Assembly (NCBI GenBank): GCA_002319815.1
Contig: DCFR01000086.1
Coordinates: 1 to 20,826 of the forward strand
Length of the DNA: 20,826 nt
DNA from: Megamonas sp. UBA1799
Lineage (GTDB): Bacteria > Bacillota > Negativicutes > Selenomonadales > Selenomonadaceae
Reading direction: 5' to 3'
Positions 1-7,777 of this stretch are shown here, in pieces; the stretch's first letter is position 1; each line of letters begins with the position of its first letter. The position numbers and the translations under genes are program-made. Under the pieces are notes generated by a model. The model searched no databases. It was not told the origin of the DNA and worked only from the letters and a program-made list of their open reading frames with translations.

Positions 1-134
1 GCTTTCACAATCTTTTTGGTTTTTTCTTACATAACATCTGGCTTGAACCATTTCAAATGATTCATTCTGCATTGTTTAGTTTTCAAGGAACACCGCCGCG
101 CTTGCTCCGGCTTGCTGTGCTCGTTTGAGTCAGC
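1..134 (-). ncRNA. 5' leader of an rRNA operon (transcribed leftward, partial)
   Basis: Read on the minus strand, this stretch follows a near-consensus promoter and carries TTCCTTGAAAACTAAACAAT at 71-90. This is the boxA-type antitermination sequence that precedes Firmicute rRNA genes. A direct repeat of AGCAAGC lies between the promoter and boxA. The start of 16S rRNA itself is not seen, so it must lie left of the window. No ORF is present. The assignment rests on boxA plus promoter, not on rRNA sequence, so a related leader (for example before a tRNA-rRNA cluster) remains possible. Confidence 0.65.
71..90 (-). promoter_or_regulatory. boxA-like rRNA antitermination site
   Basis: The minus strand reads TTCCTTGAAAACTAAACAAT. 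TTGAAAACT is the hallmark of the Bacillus/Clostridium rrn leader boxA, bound by NusB-S10 in known systems. It lies about 45 bases after the predicted transcription start. Confidence 0.65.
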
Positions 135-140
135 TTCTAT

Positions 141-169
141 ATATTACATCTTCTGAAGCTTTCTGTCAA
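141..169 (-). promoter_or_regulatory. Strong sigma-A promoter of the rRNA operon
   Basis: On the minus strand there is a perfect -35 TTGACA (169-164), a 17-base spacer and a -10 TAATAT (146-141). The bases upstream (170-190) are A/T tracts resembling an UP element, as in rrn promoters. The predicted start is near 134. It lies back to back with the murQ promoter. Confidence 0.75.
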
Positions 170-224
170 CACTTTTAAAAAGTTTTTTTGCAGGAGTTTT
201 TTTAATGGCGTCTAATATACTCTA

Positions 225-230
225 TATAAT
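225..230 (+). promoter_or_regulatory. Putative -10 of the murQ operon promoter
   Basis: A perfect TATAAT sits 33 bases before the murQ ATG. The bases 16-18 upstream (about 201-207, TTTAATG) are a poor -35, so the promoter may be weak or activator-assisted. No clear cre site or MurR-type operator was seen. A 13-base palindrome (ACTTTT-A-AAAAGT, 171-183) lies between this promoter and the divergent rrn promoter. Confidence 0.45.
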
Positions 231-262
231 GCACTTTCCATAAAGGAGGATTTCCTTATATT

Positions 263-1183
263 ATGATCGCTCTGGAACAATTAGCCACCGAACAGCGCAA
301 TCCGGCCAGCATGCAGATTGACACGCTGCCAACGCCCGCGATTCTGCAGATTATCAATCAGGAAGATCAACGCGTAGCGCCAGCCGTAAAAGCCGCGCTT
401 CCCAAAATTGCTGCGGCCGTTGACTGCATCGCTCAGCGGCTGCAGCAGGATGGCCGCCTCATCTATATCGGCGCCGGAACCTCGGGCCGTCTCGGCATTC
501 TGGACGCTTCCGAGTGTCCGCCAACGTATGGCACGCCGACATCGTTAGTGCAGGGAGTCATCGCCGGCGGCATACCAGCGATCTTCACCGCACAAGAAGG
601 CGCCGAAGATTCCGTTTCTTTGGCCGCCGTTGATTTAAAAAAACTGGCCTTAAATAAGAATGACGTACTGGTCGGTCTTACCGCTTCCGGACGCACCCCC
701 TATGTGCTGGGCGCATTGCAATATGCACATTCCGTCGGCGCAGCCGCCATCGCCGTCGCCTGCAGTCCCCAATCGCCGGCGGCAGCCGCAGCCGATATAC
801 CCATTACCGTGCTGGTTGGACCGGAAGTCATAACCGGTTCCACCCGCATGAAAGCGGGCACGGCTCAAAAACTAATATTAAATATGCTCTCAACTGCAGT
901 GATGATCCGTCTGGGAAAAGTTTATAGCAATTTAATGATTGATGTTCAAACCTCCAACCACAAACTGGAGGAACGGGCCCGCCGCATTGTCATGGAAGCC
1001 ACCGGCTGCTGCCGGAGTGAAGCGGTCGAATCGCTGCAAAATGCCGACGGTCAGGTGAAACTGGCAGTATTTTTATTGCTTTCTGGAAAATCGCCGCAAG
1101 AAGCCCGGCCATTGCTAGCAGCATCGCAAGGTTATATTGCGCGGGCGCTAAATGCTCTCAATAAAGGAGCTGCCGCCCAATGA
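263..1183 (+). CDS. murQ: N-acetylmuramic acid 6-phosphate etherase MurQ
   Basis: MurQ cleaves the D-lactyl ether of MurNAc-6-phosphate in the cytoplasm, giving GlcNAc-6-phosphate and D-lactate in cell-wall recycling. The 306-residue protein has the SIS fold and the MurQ/GCKR signature at residues 69-90 (IGAGTSGRLG, then DASECPPTYG). Glu84 in ASEC matches the catalytic acid of E. coli MurQ (Glu83), and Glu115 in EGAED matches Glu114. Length is normal for the family (about 300). A strong AAGGAGG at 243-249 stands 13 bases before the ATG, slightly far, and is partly inside a small hairpin. Its TGA overlaps the next gene's ATG (ATGA at 1180-1183), showing translational coupling to murP. First gene of a three-gene operon. 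Confidence 0.96.
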   Translation: MIALEQLATEQRNPASMQIDTLPTPAILQIINQEDQRVAPAVKAALPKIAAAVDCIAQRLQQDGRLIYIGAGTSGRLGILDASECPPTYGTPTSLVQGVIAGGIPAIFTAQEGAEDSVSLAAVDLKKLALNKNDVLVGLTASGRTPYVLGALQYAHSVGAAAIAVACSPQSPAAAAADIPITVLVGPEVITGSTRMKAGTAQKLILNMLSTAVMIRLGKVYSNLMIDVQTSNHKLEERARRIVMEATGCCRSEAVESLQNADGQVKLAVFLLLSGKSPQEARPLLAASQGYIARALNALNKGAAAQ

Positions 1184-2556
1184 ACCAGGAAAAGCTTGCG
1201 CGGGAAATTTTTGCTGTCATCGGTCCCGCAGAAAATATTCAACAAGTACAAAACTGTATGACGCGCCTGCGCCTTTATCTGGTAAAGCAGGATACCGCCA
1301 TGCTGTCTGCACTGAAGAAGCTGGACGGCGTCCTTGGACTGCACGAAAATGGCGATGAACTGCAAATTGTCCTCGGCCCGGGCCGAGCCGCCGCCGTAGC
1401 AAAAATCATCAGCGGTCTGTGTCTCCCCGCTCCCGCCGACGCAAAAGAAACGATAACGACAGCCGCCGCAAAAGCAAAGGTTGGCAACGGACAAGAATTG
1501 CACGCTGCCATTCGCAAGAAAAATGCCACCCCGGCTAAACTTTTTTTCAAACGAATTGCCGGTATCTTTTTGCCGTTGATTCCGGCTTTTATTGCCTGCG
1601 GTCTGATCTCCGGCATTATAAACATTGTATTGAAGCTGCACCCTGCGCTTGCCGGCATGCCAATACTGCAATTAGGCAGCGTGATGGGCAGCGCCGTCTT
1701 TTGGGGCATGAATCTTTTCGTCGGCATCAATACAGCCAAAGAATTTGGCGGTTCGCCGGTATTAGGCGGAACACTGGCCGCTTTTCTGACGCATCCGGCC
1801 CTCGCACAAATCACCTTGAACGAAACGCCGCTCATGCCAGGGCGCGGCGGTATCATTGCCGTGCTGCTGGTTGCCGCTCTGGGCGCCTGGCTGGAAAAGC
1901 AGCTGCGCCAGCGGATTCCGGAAATGTTCGACTTATTTCTGACCCCGCTGCTGGTACTGCTTCTGGCCGGCACGGCCGCTGTTTTTATTTTGCAGCCGCT
2001 GGGAGGAGTCATTTCTGAAAGCATTAGTCAAGCGACAACCACAGCAATCAGCCGGGGTGGAGCGCTGACCGGCTTTATTCTCGGCGGCATCTGGCTGCCT
2101 ATGGTCATGCTGGGTCTGCATCAGGCCCTGACCCCTATTCACGCCGAGCTGCTCCTGCACGACGGCATCAACGTTTTATTGCCCATTTTGGCTATGGCTG
2201 GCGGCGGACAGGTCGGCGCTTCACTGGCAGTTTATTGTAAAACGAAAAATACGTTGCTCAAAAAAACTATTATATCGGCTCTGCCGGTGGCTCTGATCGG
2301 CATTGGCGAACCGCTGATCTACGGCGTAACGCTGCCGCTGGGCCGTCCTTTTCTGGCCGCCTGTATTGGGGGCGCCTGCGGAGGAGCCGTACAGGCCTTT
2401 GCCGCGGTCGGCGCCACAACGATGGGGATGTCCGGTCTTCCGTTGGCTGCAGTCACCAATCAATTGCCGGTTTACTTGCTTGGCCTCATGGTTGCATATC
2501 TGACCGGTTTTATTGCCGCCTGGCTGCTCCGTTTTGACGATCCTGTAGAAGAATAA
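1180..2556 (+). CDS. murP: PTS transporter EIIBC for MurNAc-type sugars (MurP)
   Basis: A 458-residue inner-membrane permease of the glucose superfamily, with an N-terminal EIIB domain (about 1-80) and a C-terminal EIIC domain (about 115-455). Cys26 in NCMTRLR is the phosphorylated EIIB cysteine. GIGEPLIYGV around residues 374-383 holds the conserved sugar-site Glu (E377), and LGLHQALTP around 311-319 is also typical of EIIC. No EIIA domain is fused or adjacent, as in E. coli MurP, which borrows EIIA-Glc, so a shared EIIA must come from elsewhere. Coupling to murQ and mupG points to MurNAc, or more likely the MurNAc-GlcNAc disaccharide, as substrate. Another amino sugar or beta-glucoside cannot be excluded from sequence alone. 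Confidence 0.9.
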   Translation: MNQEKLAREIFAVIGPAENIQQVQNCMTRLRLYLVKQDTAMLSALKKLDGVLGLHENGDELQIVLGPGRAAAVAKIISGLCLPAPADAKETITTAAAKAKVGNGQELHAAIRKKNATPAKLFFKRIAGIFLPLIPAFIACGLISGIINIVLKLHPALAGMPILQLGSVMGSAVFWGMNLFVGINTAKEFGGSPVLGGTLAAFLTHPALAQITLNETPLMPGRGGIIAVLLVAALGAWLEKQLRQRIPEMFDLFLTPLLVLLLAGTAAVFILQPLGGVISESISQATTTAISRGGALTGFILGGIWLPMVMLGLHQALTPIHAELLLHDGINVLLPILAMAGGGQVGASLAVYCKTKNTLLKKTIISALPVALIGIGEPLIYGVTLPLGRPFLAACIGGACGGAVQAFAAVGATTMGMSGLPLAAVTNQLPVYLLGLMVAYLTGFIAAWLLRFDDPVEE

Positions 2557-2581
2557 TGTTCCATTATAAGGAGATTTTATC

Positions 2582-3661
2582 ATGCAAACCGGCATTGCTG
2601 TTTATCCAGGACTTGATAATAGTCTGGAAGAAAATCTGCAGCTCATTGACACCGCCGCCCAATTGGGCATCACCCGACTCTTTACTTCGCTGCATATTCC
2701 CGAAACAAAGGTCGATGTCTTTAAAAATGAGCTGGGGCAGCTTTTTCAAGCTGCCCGCCGCCATAAAATGGAGATTATCTCTGACATTTCACCTCTTACT
2801 CTACAACTTCTGGGTTTAGAGCATTTCAGCCTTACGGCTTTTCAGTTTCTGGGCATCCGTACATTACGCCTTGATGACGGCTATACGACTGATGATATCG
2901 CCGAACTCAGCCGTAACGGGCAACAGCTGAAAATTCAACTGAATGCGTCGACCATCACCGGCCAGTTGCTGACGGAACTGCTGTATAAAAAAGCCAACTT
3001 CGCGAATATTGATGCGCTGCATAACTTTTATCCCCGGGAAGGAACCGGCCTGTCTGAGGAAACGCTGGTGCGAAAAACAGCCATGCTTCACAAGGCAGGC
3101 ATCCGGGTCGGCGCTTTTATTCCCAGCGAATACCGCCGCCGTTCTCCATTGCGGCGCGGACTTCCTTCCCTGGAAATGCATCGCGATATGAACGTGAGCT
3201 TAGCCGCACGGCACTTGGCAGCGATTGGTATGGATTCCATTTTCATCAGTGATTCCCTGCCTGACGATACGGAACTGCGGACCCTGGGCGGTCTAGCAGG
3301 GGGACGCGTGGTTTTAAAAGCCCGCCTGCTGACAAAAGATCCGCAGCAAATCACTTTACTCCGACAAACTTTTACATCGCGCATCGATGAAGCCCGTGAT
3401 GCGATCCGGACACAGGAAAGCCGGACATGGCTGAAAGAACAGGCTTTCACCATTGCGCCGGAAAACACGAAAGTCCGGCCGTATGGCGCCGTAACGATTG
3501 ATAACCAACAGTATCCCAGGTACCATGGCGAACTGCAGATCATCAAACGACCGCAGCCGGCCGACGCTCGCATAAACGTCGCCGCGCAGATTCCCGAGGA
3601 GGAATGTTTTCTTCTTAACTACATCATTCCCGGCAAAAAATTTTCTTTTGAATTTATCTAA
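2582..3661 (+). CDS. mupG: DUF871 / MupG-type 6-phospho-N-acetylmuramidase
   Basis: A 359-residue cytosolic protein of the DUF871 family. The N-terminal part (about 1-240) is a TIM barrel with GIAVYPG at 4-10, then GITRLFTSLHIPE, and later HNFYPREGTGLS and GLPSLEMHR, all family signatures. The last ~115 residues fit the cyclophilin-like C-terminal domain. The characterised relative, MupG of Staphylococcus aureus, hydrolyses MurNAc-6P-GlcNAc to MurNAc-6P and GlcNAc after PTS uptake. The neighbours murQ and murP fit exactly. The start ATG at 2582 has TAAGGAG upstream (about 2567-2573) and lies 25 bases after murP. Family members near other PTS genes may have other phosphoglycoside substrates, so the function is strong inference. 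Confidence 0.88.
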   Translation: MQTGIAVYPGLDNSLEENLQLIDTAAQLGITRLFTSLHIPETKVDVFKNELGQLFQAARRHKMEIISDISPLTLQLLGLEHFSLTAFQFLGIRTLRLDDGYTTDDIAELSRNGQQLKIQLNASTITGQLLTELLYKKANFANIDALHNFYPREGTGLSEETLVRKTAMLHKAGIRVGAFIPSEYRRRSPLRRGLPSLEMHRDMNVSLAARHLAAIGMDSIFISDSLPDDTELRTLGGLAGGRVVLKARLLTKDPQQITLLRQTFTSRIDEARDAIRTQESRTWLKEQAFTIAPENTKVRPYGAVTIDNQQYPRYHGELQIIKRPQPADARINVAAQIPEEECFLLNYIIPGKKFSFEFI

Positions 3662-3705
3662 GATACAACAAAGGAGCAGGCCATCCCTGCTCCTTTGTTG
3701 TATCT
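3661..3705. terminator. Bidirectional intrinsic terminator between convergent operons
   Basis: A perfect 20-base inverted repeat: left arm 3661-3680, loop CCATC (3681-3685), right arm 3686-3705. The G/C core GGAGCAGG/CCTGCTCC is followed on both strands by a T-rich stretch (TTTGTTGTATCT), as expected for a terminator working both ways. It begins on the last base of the mupG stop codon and ends 5 bases from the stop codon of the opposing potassium transporter gene. Confidence 0.9.
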
Positions 3706-3710
3706 GCTCT

Positions 3711-5075
3711 TCATCCGATGGTAAACTTCCCCGTTGGATAATGATAATGATGCCGGGCATTTTTACGCAGCGCCAATGCCATGGCCACCGTCACCACGCC
3801 CACGCGTCCCAAGAGCATCACCAGTACCAGCATAAACTTCCCATCACTGGTAAGAGACGGTGTAATGCCGGTCGTCAGTCCAACCGTGGCAAATGCCGAG
3901 ACAACTTCAAACGCAGCCCGAATCACCGAAATATCCTCGGTCACACAAAGATACATAGTAACGAAAAAGACCAGCCCCGCTGCCAGAAAAAACAGGGTCA
4001 GCGCCCGGATAATCGTTTCCTTGGGAACTTCCCGGGAAAACAGGATAACCTCATCCCGTCCCCGAATCAAGCTCCATACCGTCGCTACAATAACAGCAAA
4101 GGTAGAAGTCTTAATACCACCGCCGGTAGATGCCGGCGAAGCACCAATAAACATCAGCCAGATCACCAGAAACAACGACGCCTCGGTTAAAGCGCCATTA
4201 TCAATCATCGTATAGCCCGCCGTTCTGGCCGTCACTGATTCAAAAAAACTGGCCAGCAATTTACCGCTGAAACTCATTTCACCCATTGTATCCGGATTAT
4301 GATATTCCAAGAGGAATAACAATACCATACCAAAAAGCAACAAAAATGCCGTCATCGCTAAAACAATTTTACTCTGCTCGGCCAGCCGTTCCCAGGCACG
4401 ATGTTCAAAAACATCTTCCAGAACGGCAAATCCCAGTCCGCCCAGAATGATCAGCCCGCTGAGAGTTAAGACAATTAGCGGATCCGTGGCATAACGAAAA
4501 AGATTATCCCCACCGAATAAATCAAAACCAGCATTACAAAATGCGGACGTCGCATGCCAATATCCATAATAAACCCCGCGCCAGCCATAATCGCCCCAAA
4601 AGCACAGCGCTAAAATAGTCCCGCCGAGAAATTCTAAAAGCAACGTTACTTTCACAACATACAGGACCAGATGGACCATACCTTCCATCGTCAGCTGATT
4701 AAACGATTCCTGTACCAGCAAACGCTTACTGAGATTGATTTTTCGGCCCATAAGGACCGCAATCAAAGTAGTCAGCGTCATAACCCCCAGGCCGCCCACC
4801 TGAATCAAGAGAATAATGACCATTTGCCCGAAAACAGAAAAATAATCGCCCGTACTAACAACCGTTAGCCCCGTAACGCAAACTGCTGATGTCGCGGTAA
4901 ACAAAGCATCAATAAAGGACAGTGACGCCCCTGTCTGCGAAGCAGCCGGCAGCATCAACAAAAAAGTTCCCAGCAAAATTGCCGACGTAAATCCCAGCGT
5001 TAATATTTGATAAGGATTCAGATTCCATTGTGTGAACCCTATGGACCCAGCCGCCCGATCGGCCTTGATTAACAT
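3711..5075 (-). CDS. ktrB: KtrB/TrkH-family potassium (K+/Na+) transporter subunit
   Basis: A 454-residue integral membrane protein of the SKT (Trk/Ktr/HKT) superfamily, which moves K+ through a four-repeat pore. All four selectivity-filter segments are visible: TGL near 68-70, NAGF near 181-184, TAGY near 285-288 and VGLT near 398-401. The gating-loop GGGIKTSTF (about 318-326) and the C-terminal GRVG...YHYPTGKFTIG are also typical. The length and short N-terminus fit KtrB better than long TrkH. Start chosen at ATG 5075: AGGAGG at 5087-5082 overlaps the upstream stop TAG and gives a 6-base spacing. The ATG at 5081 would have none, and 5156 lies deep in the previous gene. No KtrA/TrkA regulatory subunit is adjacent. 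Last gene of the DUF445-DUF445-ktrB operon. Confidence 0.92.
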   Translation of the reverse strand: MLIKADRAAGSIGFTQWNLNPYQILTLGFTSAILLGTFLLMLPAASQTGASLSFIDALFTATSAVCVTGLTVVSTGDYFSVFGQMVIILLIQVGGLGVMTLTTLIAVLMGRKINLSKRLLVQESFNQLTMEGMVHLVLYVVKVTLLLEFLGGTILALCFWGDYGWRGVYYGYWHATSAFCNAGFDLFGGDNLFRYATDPLIVLTLSGLIILGGLGFAVLEDVFEHRAWERLAEQSKIVLAMTAFLLLFGMVLLFLLEYHNPDTMGEMSFSGKLLASFFESVTARTAGYTMIDNGALTEASLFLVIWLMFIGASPASTGGGIKTSTFAVIVATVWSLIRGRDEVILFSREVPKETIIRALTLFFLAAGLVFFVTMYLCVTEDISVIRAAFEVVSAFATVGLTTGITPSLTSDGKFMLVLVMLLGRVGVVTVAMALALRKNARHHYHYPTGKFTIG

Positions 5076-5085
5076 AGCCATCCTC

Positions 5086-6396
5086 CTAAAAATTACGCAG
5101 CACCAGCAACGCCATAAACAAACAAAAACCAATGCCGCCGCCGACAATTGAACCATTCATGCGTATCCATAGTAAATCTGGTTCGACTTTATCATATACC
5201 AGCCGGTTCATCTGTTCATCGGTCATGCGCTCCATCACCTGACGGACGATCACGCCGACCATCAGCTGCGCCTGCAGCATGCTGCGCGCCGCCATGTCGT
5301 ACAAGAACTGATCTACGGAACGTTTTACCGTATCATTCGTTTGCAGCAGCAAAATCCAGCGAGCAATTTCTTCTTGAAACAACTCGACCAATACATCCTG
5401 CAAAGCGGGAACGGAACAATCCACTGTTGCGAGCGCCTGTCTCTCGCTCTGCAGGCGCTCGCGCAGCCTCTCAATTTCTGCTGCTAAAACATCTTCAATC
5501 GGTAAATCTTTTAATAAAGCCTGCCGCAGCTGTTCAAAATCAGTCAGGAAACTCTCATCCTGACGTAAAAGACTGACTCTTTCATAAAAAGTTGCTAAAA
5601 GCTGTCGTTGAAAGGCGGAGTCCAATTCAGCCAGTTCATCCAGAACCTGTCCGGCCTGCTGCTGCATCAATTCCGCGGCTTCATCAAAATTAACAATATT
5701 GATCGCCTGCGCCAGACCAGCCAGGCCGGCAAACAAGGAACTTTTTCCCTGTAGCCGCTGCCGTTGATAATCCTGTAGGATCGCAACCAGCTGCTCCCTG
5801 ACCTCCGGCGCCATAAGCTTAGGGCGCAGCTGCCGCGCCGCCCCGGCTAACAGCCGCTGCGCATGCTGCTCGTTTTGCAGCCAGCTCAAACTTAAATCCA
5901 ACAGCTGCGCTGTCGGAAATTCCGCTAAAAATTTACGCAATTTGGCAGCGAGAAGCGAAGTTGGTGCCTGCCAATCCATACGCAGCAAAAATCGCCGCAC
6001 GTAATGCCAAAGCTGACCGGCCAAAAATGCCTGCGCCTCTTTTTCCGCCAGCCATTTAACCAGCATCGCGCGCCAGCCGATCTCCCTCACCAGATGAAAC
6101 AACTTGCGTTTGGCAAAAAACTCCTTCTGCACCATGCCGACCGTAGCTTCGATAAACGACTCCCGGCGGCGCGGCAATATTGCCGTATGATAAGGAAACC
6201 CCAATGGCTTTTTAAAAAGCGCCGTTACGGCAAACCAGTCCGCAATACCGCCGACCAGCGCCGCCTCGGAACAAAACAGAAACCCTTGCGCCAAAAGACT
6301 TGTCCGATACACGATGCGCAAGCAAAGTGCCAGCAAAAATAAAACCGCTGCAAAAAACAAAGTTTTATCTGCCTTATTCCAGGATTTCCATCCCAT
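5086..6396 (-). CDS. DUF445 family membrane protein (second paralog)
   Basis: A 436-residue member of DUF445 (the YheB/YjiN-type family), whose molecular function is unknown. There is a hydrophobic segment at about 12-27, a second hydrophobic stretch running into the family motif GGIADWFAVTALFKKPLG (about 49-66), and a C-terminal membrane anchor preceded by RMNGSIVGGGIG. Between them lies a long, mostly helical, charged region (about 80-400), so both ends sit in the membrane with a large soluble middle. The ATG at 6396 overlaps the upstream stop (TGATG) with AAAGGA 10 bases before it. A GTG at 6405 is an alternative but has almost no spacing. Paralogous to the gene just upstream and coupled to it; ktrB follows after 10 bases. 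Confidence 0.85.
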   Translation of the reverse strand: MGWKSWNKADKTLFFAAVLFLLALCLRIVYRTSLLAQGFLFCSEAALVGGIADWFAVTALFKKPLGFPYHTAILPRRRESFIEATVGMVQKEFFAKRKLFHLVREIGWRAMLVKWLAEKEAQAFLAGQLWHYVRRFLLRMDWQAPTSLLAAKLRKFLAEFPTAQLLDLSLSWLQNEQHAQRLLAGAARQLRPKLMAPEVREQLVAILQDYQRQRLQGKSSLFAGLAGLAQAINIVNFDEAAELMQQQAGQVLDELAELDSAFQRQLLATFYERVSLLRQDESFLTDFEQLRQALLKDLPIEDVLAAEIERLRERLQSERQALATVDCSVPALQDVLVELFQEEIARWILLLQTNDTVKRSVDQFLYDMAARSMLQAQLMVGVIVRQVMERMTDEQMNRLVYDKVEPDLLWIRMNGSIVGGGIGFCLFMALLVLRNF

Positions 6397-7631
6397 CAGC
6401 CGCACATCCTTTCTGCGCCGAATACAATCGTAAAAAGCAGCATCCCGACTAAGGAGCCAACGATAGACCCATTAATCCGGATCATCTGCAGATCATCCGC
6501 AATCCGTGTTTCCACAAATTCAATCAGTTTGTCATCCGAGAGCTCATCCAGCCGGGTTTGAATCAGCCCGGAAATCAAAGCATGACGAGCCGTCAATTCT
6601 TGTTCAATCAGCCGCTTTACCATAGTGTCATAATGTTTTTGCAGACTTTCATTGGTGAGAAAAAGATCGACCTTATCATCAACAAACTGATCCACTTCAG
6701 CCATCCAAACCGGATGCTTTGCCCGCAGTAATTTTTTCAACCAATCCGTCAGCGTATCTTCCAGCGGCCAGCCTTCAATCTGACGAATTTTCCACTGATG
6801 CAGCGTCTGCAGCAGCTGTGGTTCCTGGGCCAGAACGGCCATCGTTTTTTCCAGCCAGGCCACTGCCTGCTGGTAAGAGCTCTCTTCGCCTCTTTCGATA
6901 GCTTCCAGCCAGGTCAGAAGCCGCTGATTCACAAATTGCAGAATTTTTTCATCGGAAAGATCCAGAACGCCAATCAAAAAAGATCGACCAAACGAATTGC
7001 CCTCATACTGCTTGCGCAAAGTTGTAATATGAGCCAGCAACAGGGCCTGCATCGCCGGCGCGGACAATACCTGTTTTCCCACCCGGGCCAATGCCGGAAA
7101 GATCGTCTGACTGCATCGTTTTTCCCCCAGCATAGTCAAAAGCTGCACGATCAGCTTTTCAACCGCCGTCGTCTTTAAAAGTTCGCGTACCGCTGGTTCT
7201 AACCGCCGGGCCACAGCCCTGATATCCATAGTCTGCGCCGCCGTCAGCAAAACCTGGTTCAATACTGCTTTCAAGCGTTCGCGGCCACCGCGCTGCGTCA
7301 AATAATCCATCATCATCCGGGCCATATTTTGCTCACGAACCACCGTCATAATATTGGCCACATTCAATAAATCCGAACTGGCAAAATCCACCAGCGCCTG
7401 CATAATTCGCGGCCGGTTGCGCCGTAAAATTTCTGTCCGGTAACGGATTCCCAACGGCCGGCGAAAAAGTGCGGTCACGGCAAACCAATCCGCCAGCCCG
7501 CCCACCATAGCCGCTAAAAAGCCATGATAAATAAGCCCGCCGGCAAACCCGCTTTCCGCATAGGGACTCGATAGCAAAAATCCCGCTATGCTCAGGACCA
7601 GGGCCAAAGTTGCCTTATATCTTGTCTGCAT
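6396..7631 (-). CDS. DUF445 family membrane protein (first paralog)
   Basis: A 411-residue DUF445 protein with the same plan as its downstream neighbour: an N-terminal hydrophobic segment, the motif GGLADWFAVTALFRRPLG near residues 43-60, a long helical middle, and a C-terminal anchor with RINGSIVGSLVG. Function unknown. The start ATG at 7631 has GGAG 8 bases upstream. A GTG at 7640 in the same frame would have the GGAG overlapping it. The stop TGA (6398-6396) overlaps the next gene's ATG, so both paralogs should be made together. No clear promoter was found in 7632-7712. The upstream gene ends in a strong terminator, so an unrecognised promoter or some read-through must drive this operon. 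Confidence 0.85.
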   Translation of the reverse strand: MQTRYKATLALVLSIAGFLLSSPYAESGFAGGLIYHGFLAAMVGGLADWFAVTALFRRPLGIRYRTEILRRNRPRIMQALVDFASSDLLNVANIMTVVREQNMARMMMDYLTQRGGRERLKAVLNQVLLTAAQTMDIRAVARRLEPAVRELLKTTAVEKLIVQLLTMLGEKRCSQTIFPALARVGKQVLSAPAMQALLLAHITTLRKQYEGNSFGRSFLIGVLDLSDEKILQFVNQRLLTWLEAIERGEESSYQQAVAWLEKTMAVLAQEPQLLQTLHQWKIRQIEGWPLEDTLTDWLKKLLRAKHPVWMAEVDQFVDDKVDLFLTNESLQKHYDTMVKRLIEQELTARHALISGLIQTRLDELSDDKLIEFVETRIADDLQMIRINGSIVGSLVGMLLFTIVFGAERMCG

Positions 7632-7712
7632 GCTCTTCACTCCAACTTTTTTGTCTCATAACTCTATGTATTTCGCCAATCCCGCCGGCTTTTCCTGCTC
7701 CGGGCCGGTGAC

Positions 7713-7757
7713 AACGAAAAGGAAAGAGGCTGCCGCCCGCCCGGCAGCAACCTCTTC
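7713..7757 (-). terminator. Intrinsic terminator of the giant ATPase gene
   Basis: On the minus strand GAAGAGG-TT-GCTGCCG pairs with CGGCAGC-CTCTTTC across a short G-rich loop (arms about 7742-7756 and 7723-7735), followed by TTTCCTTTTCG. It lies about 20 bases past the stop codon at 7778. Confidence 0.85.
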
Positions 7758-7777
7758 ACCCTGTAACAGAGAATTAT

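Noticed and set aside
101..117. Direct repeat GCTTGC...GCTTGC in the rRNA leader, considered as a repeat array or hairpin.
   Set aside because: Only two copies in direct orientation, with no inverted pairing and no array.
3648..4215. Plus-strand ORFs of 144 and 180 codons opposite the potassium transporter gene.
   Set aside because: They lie across the terminator hairpin or opposite conserved TrkH/KtrB coding sequence, and their composition is that of an antisense shadow.
5076..5156. Extended start of the potassium transporter inside the upstream DUF445 gene.
   Set aside because: The extra residues are the out-of-frame image of the DUF445 C-terminus; AGGAGG positions the ribosome at ATG 5075.
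7641..7712. Search for a promoter of the DUF445-ktrB operon.
   Set aside because: TTGGCG, TACATA and TTATGA occur but never at an acceptable spacing, so no promoter is claimed.
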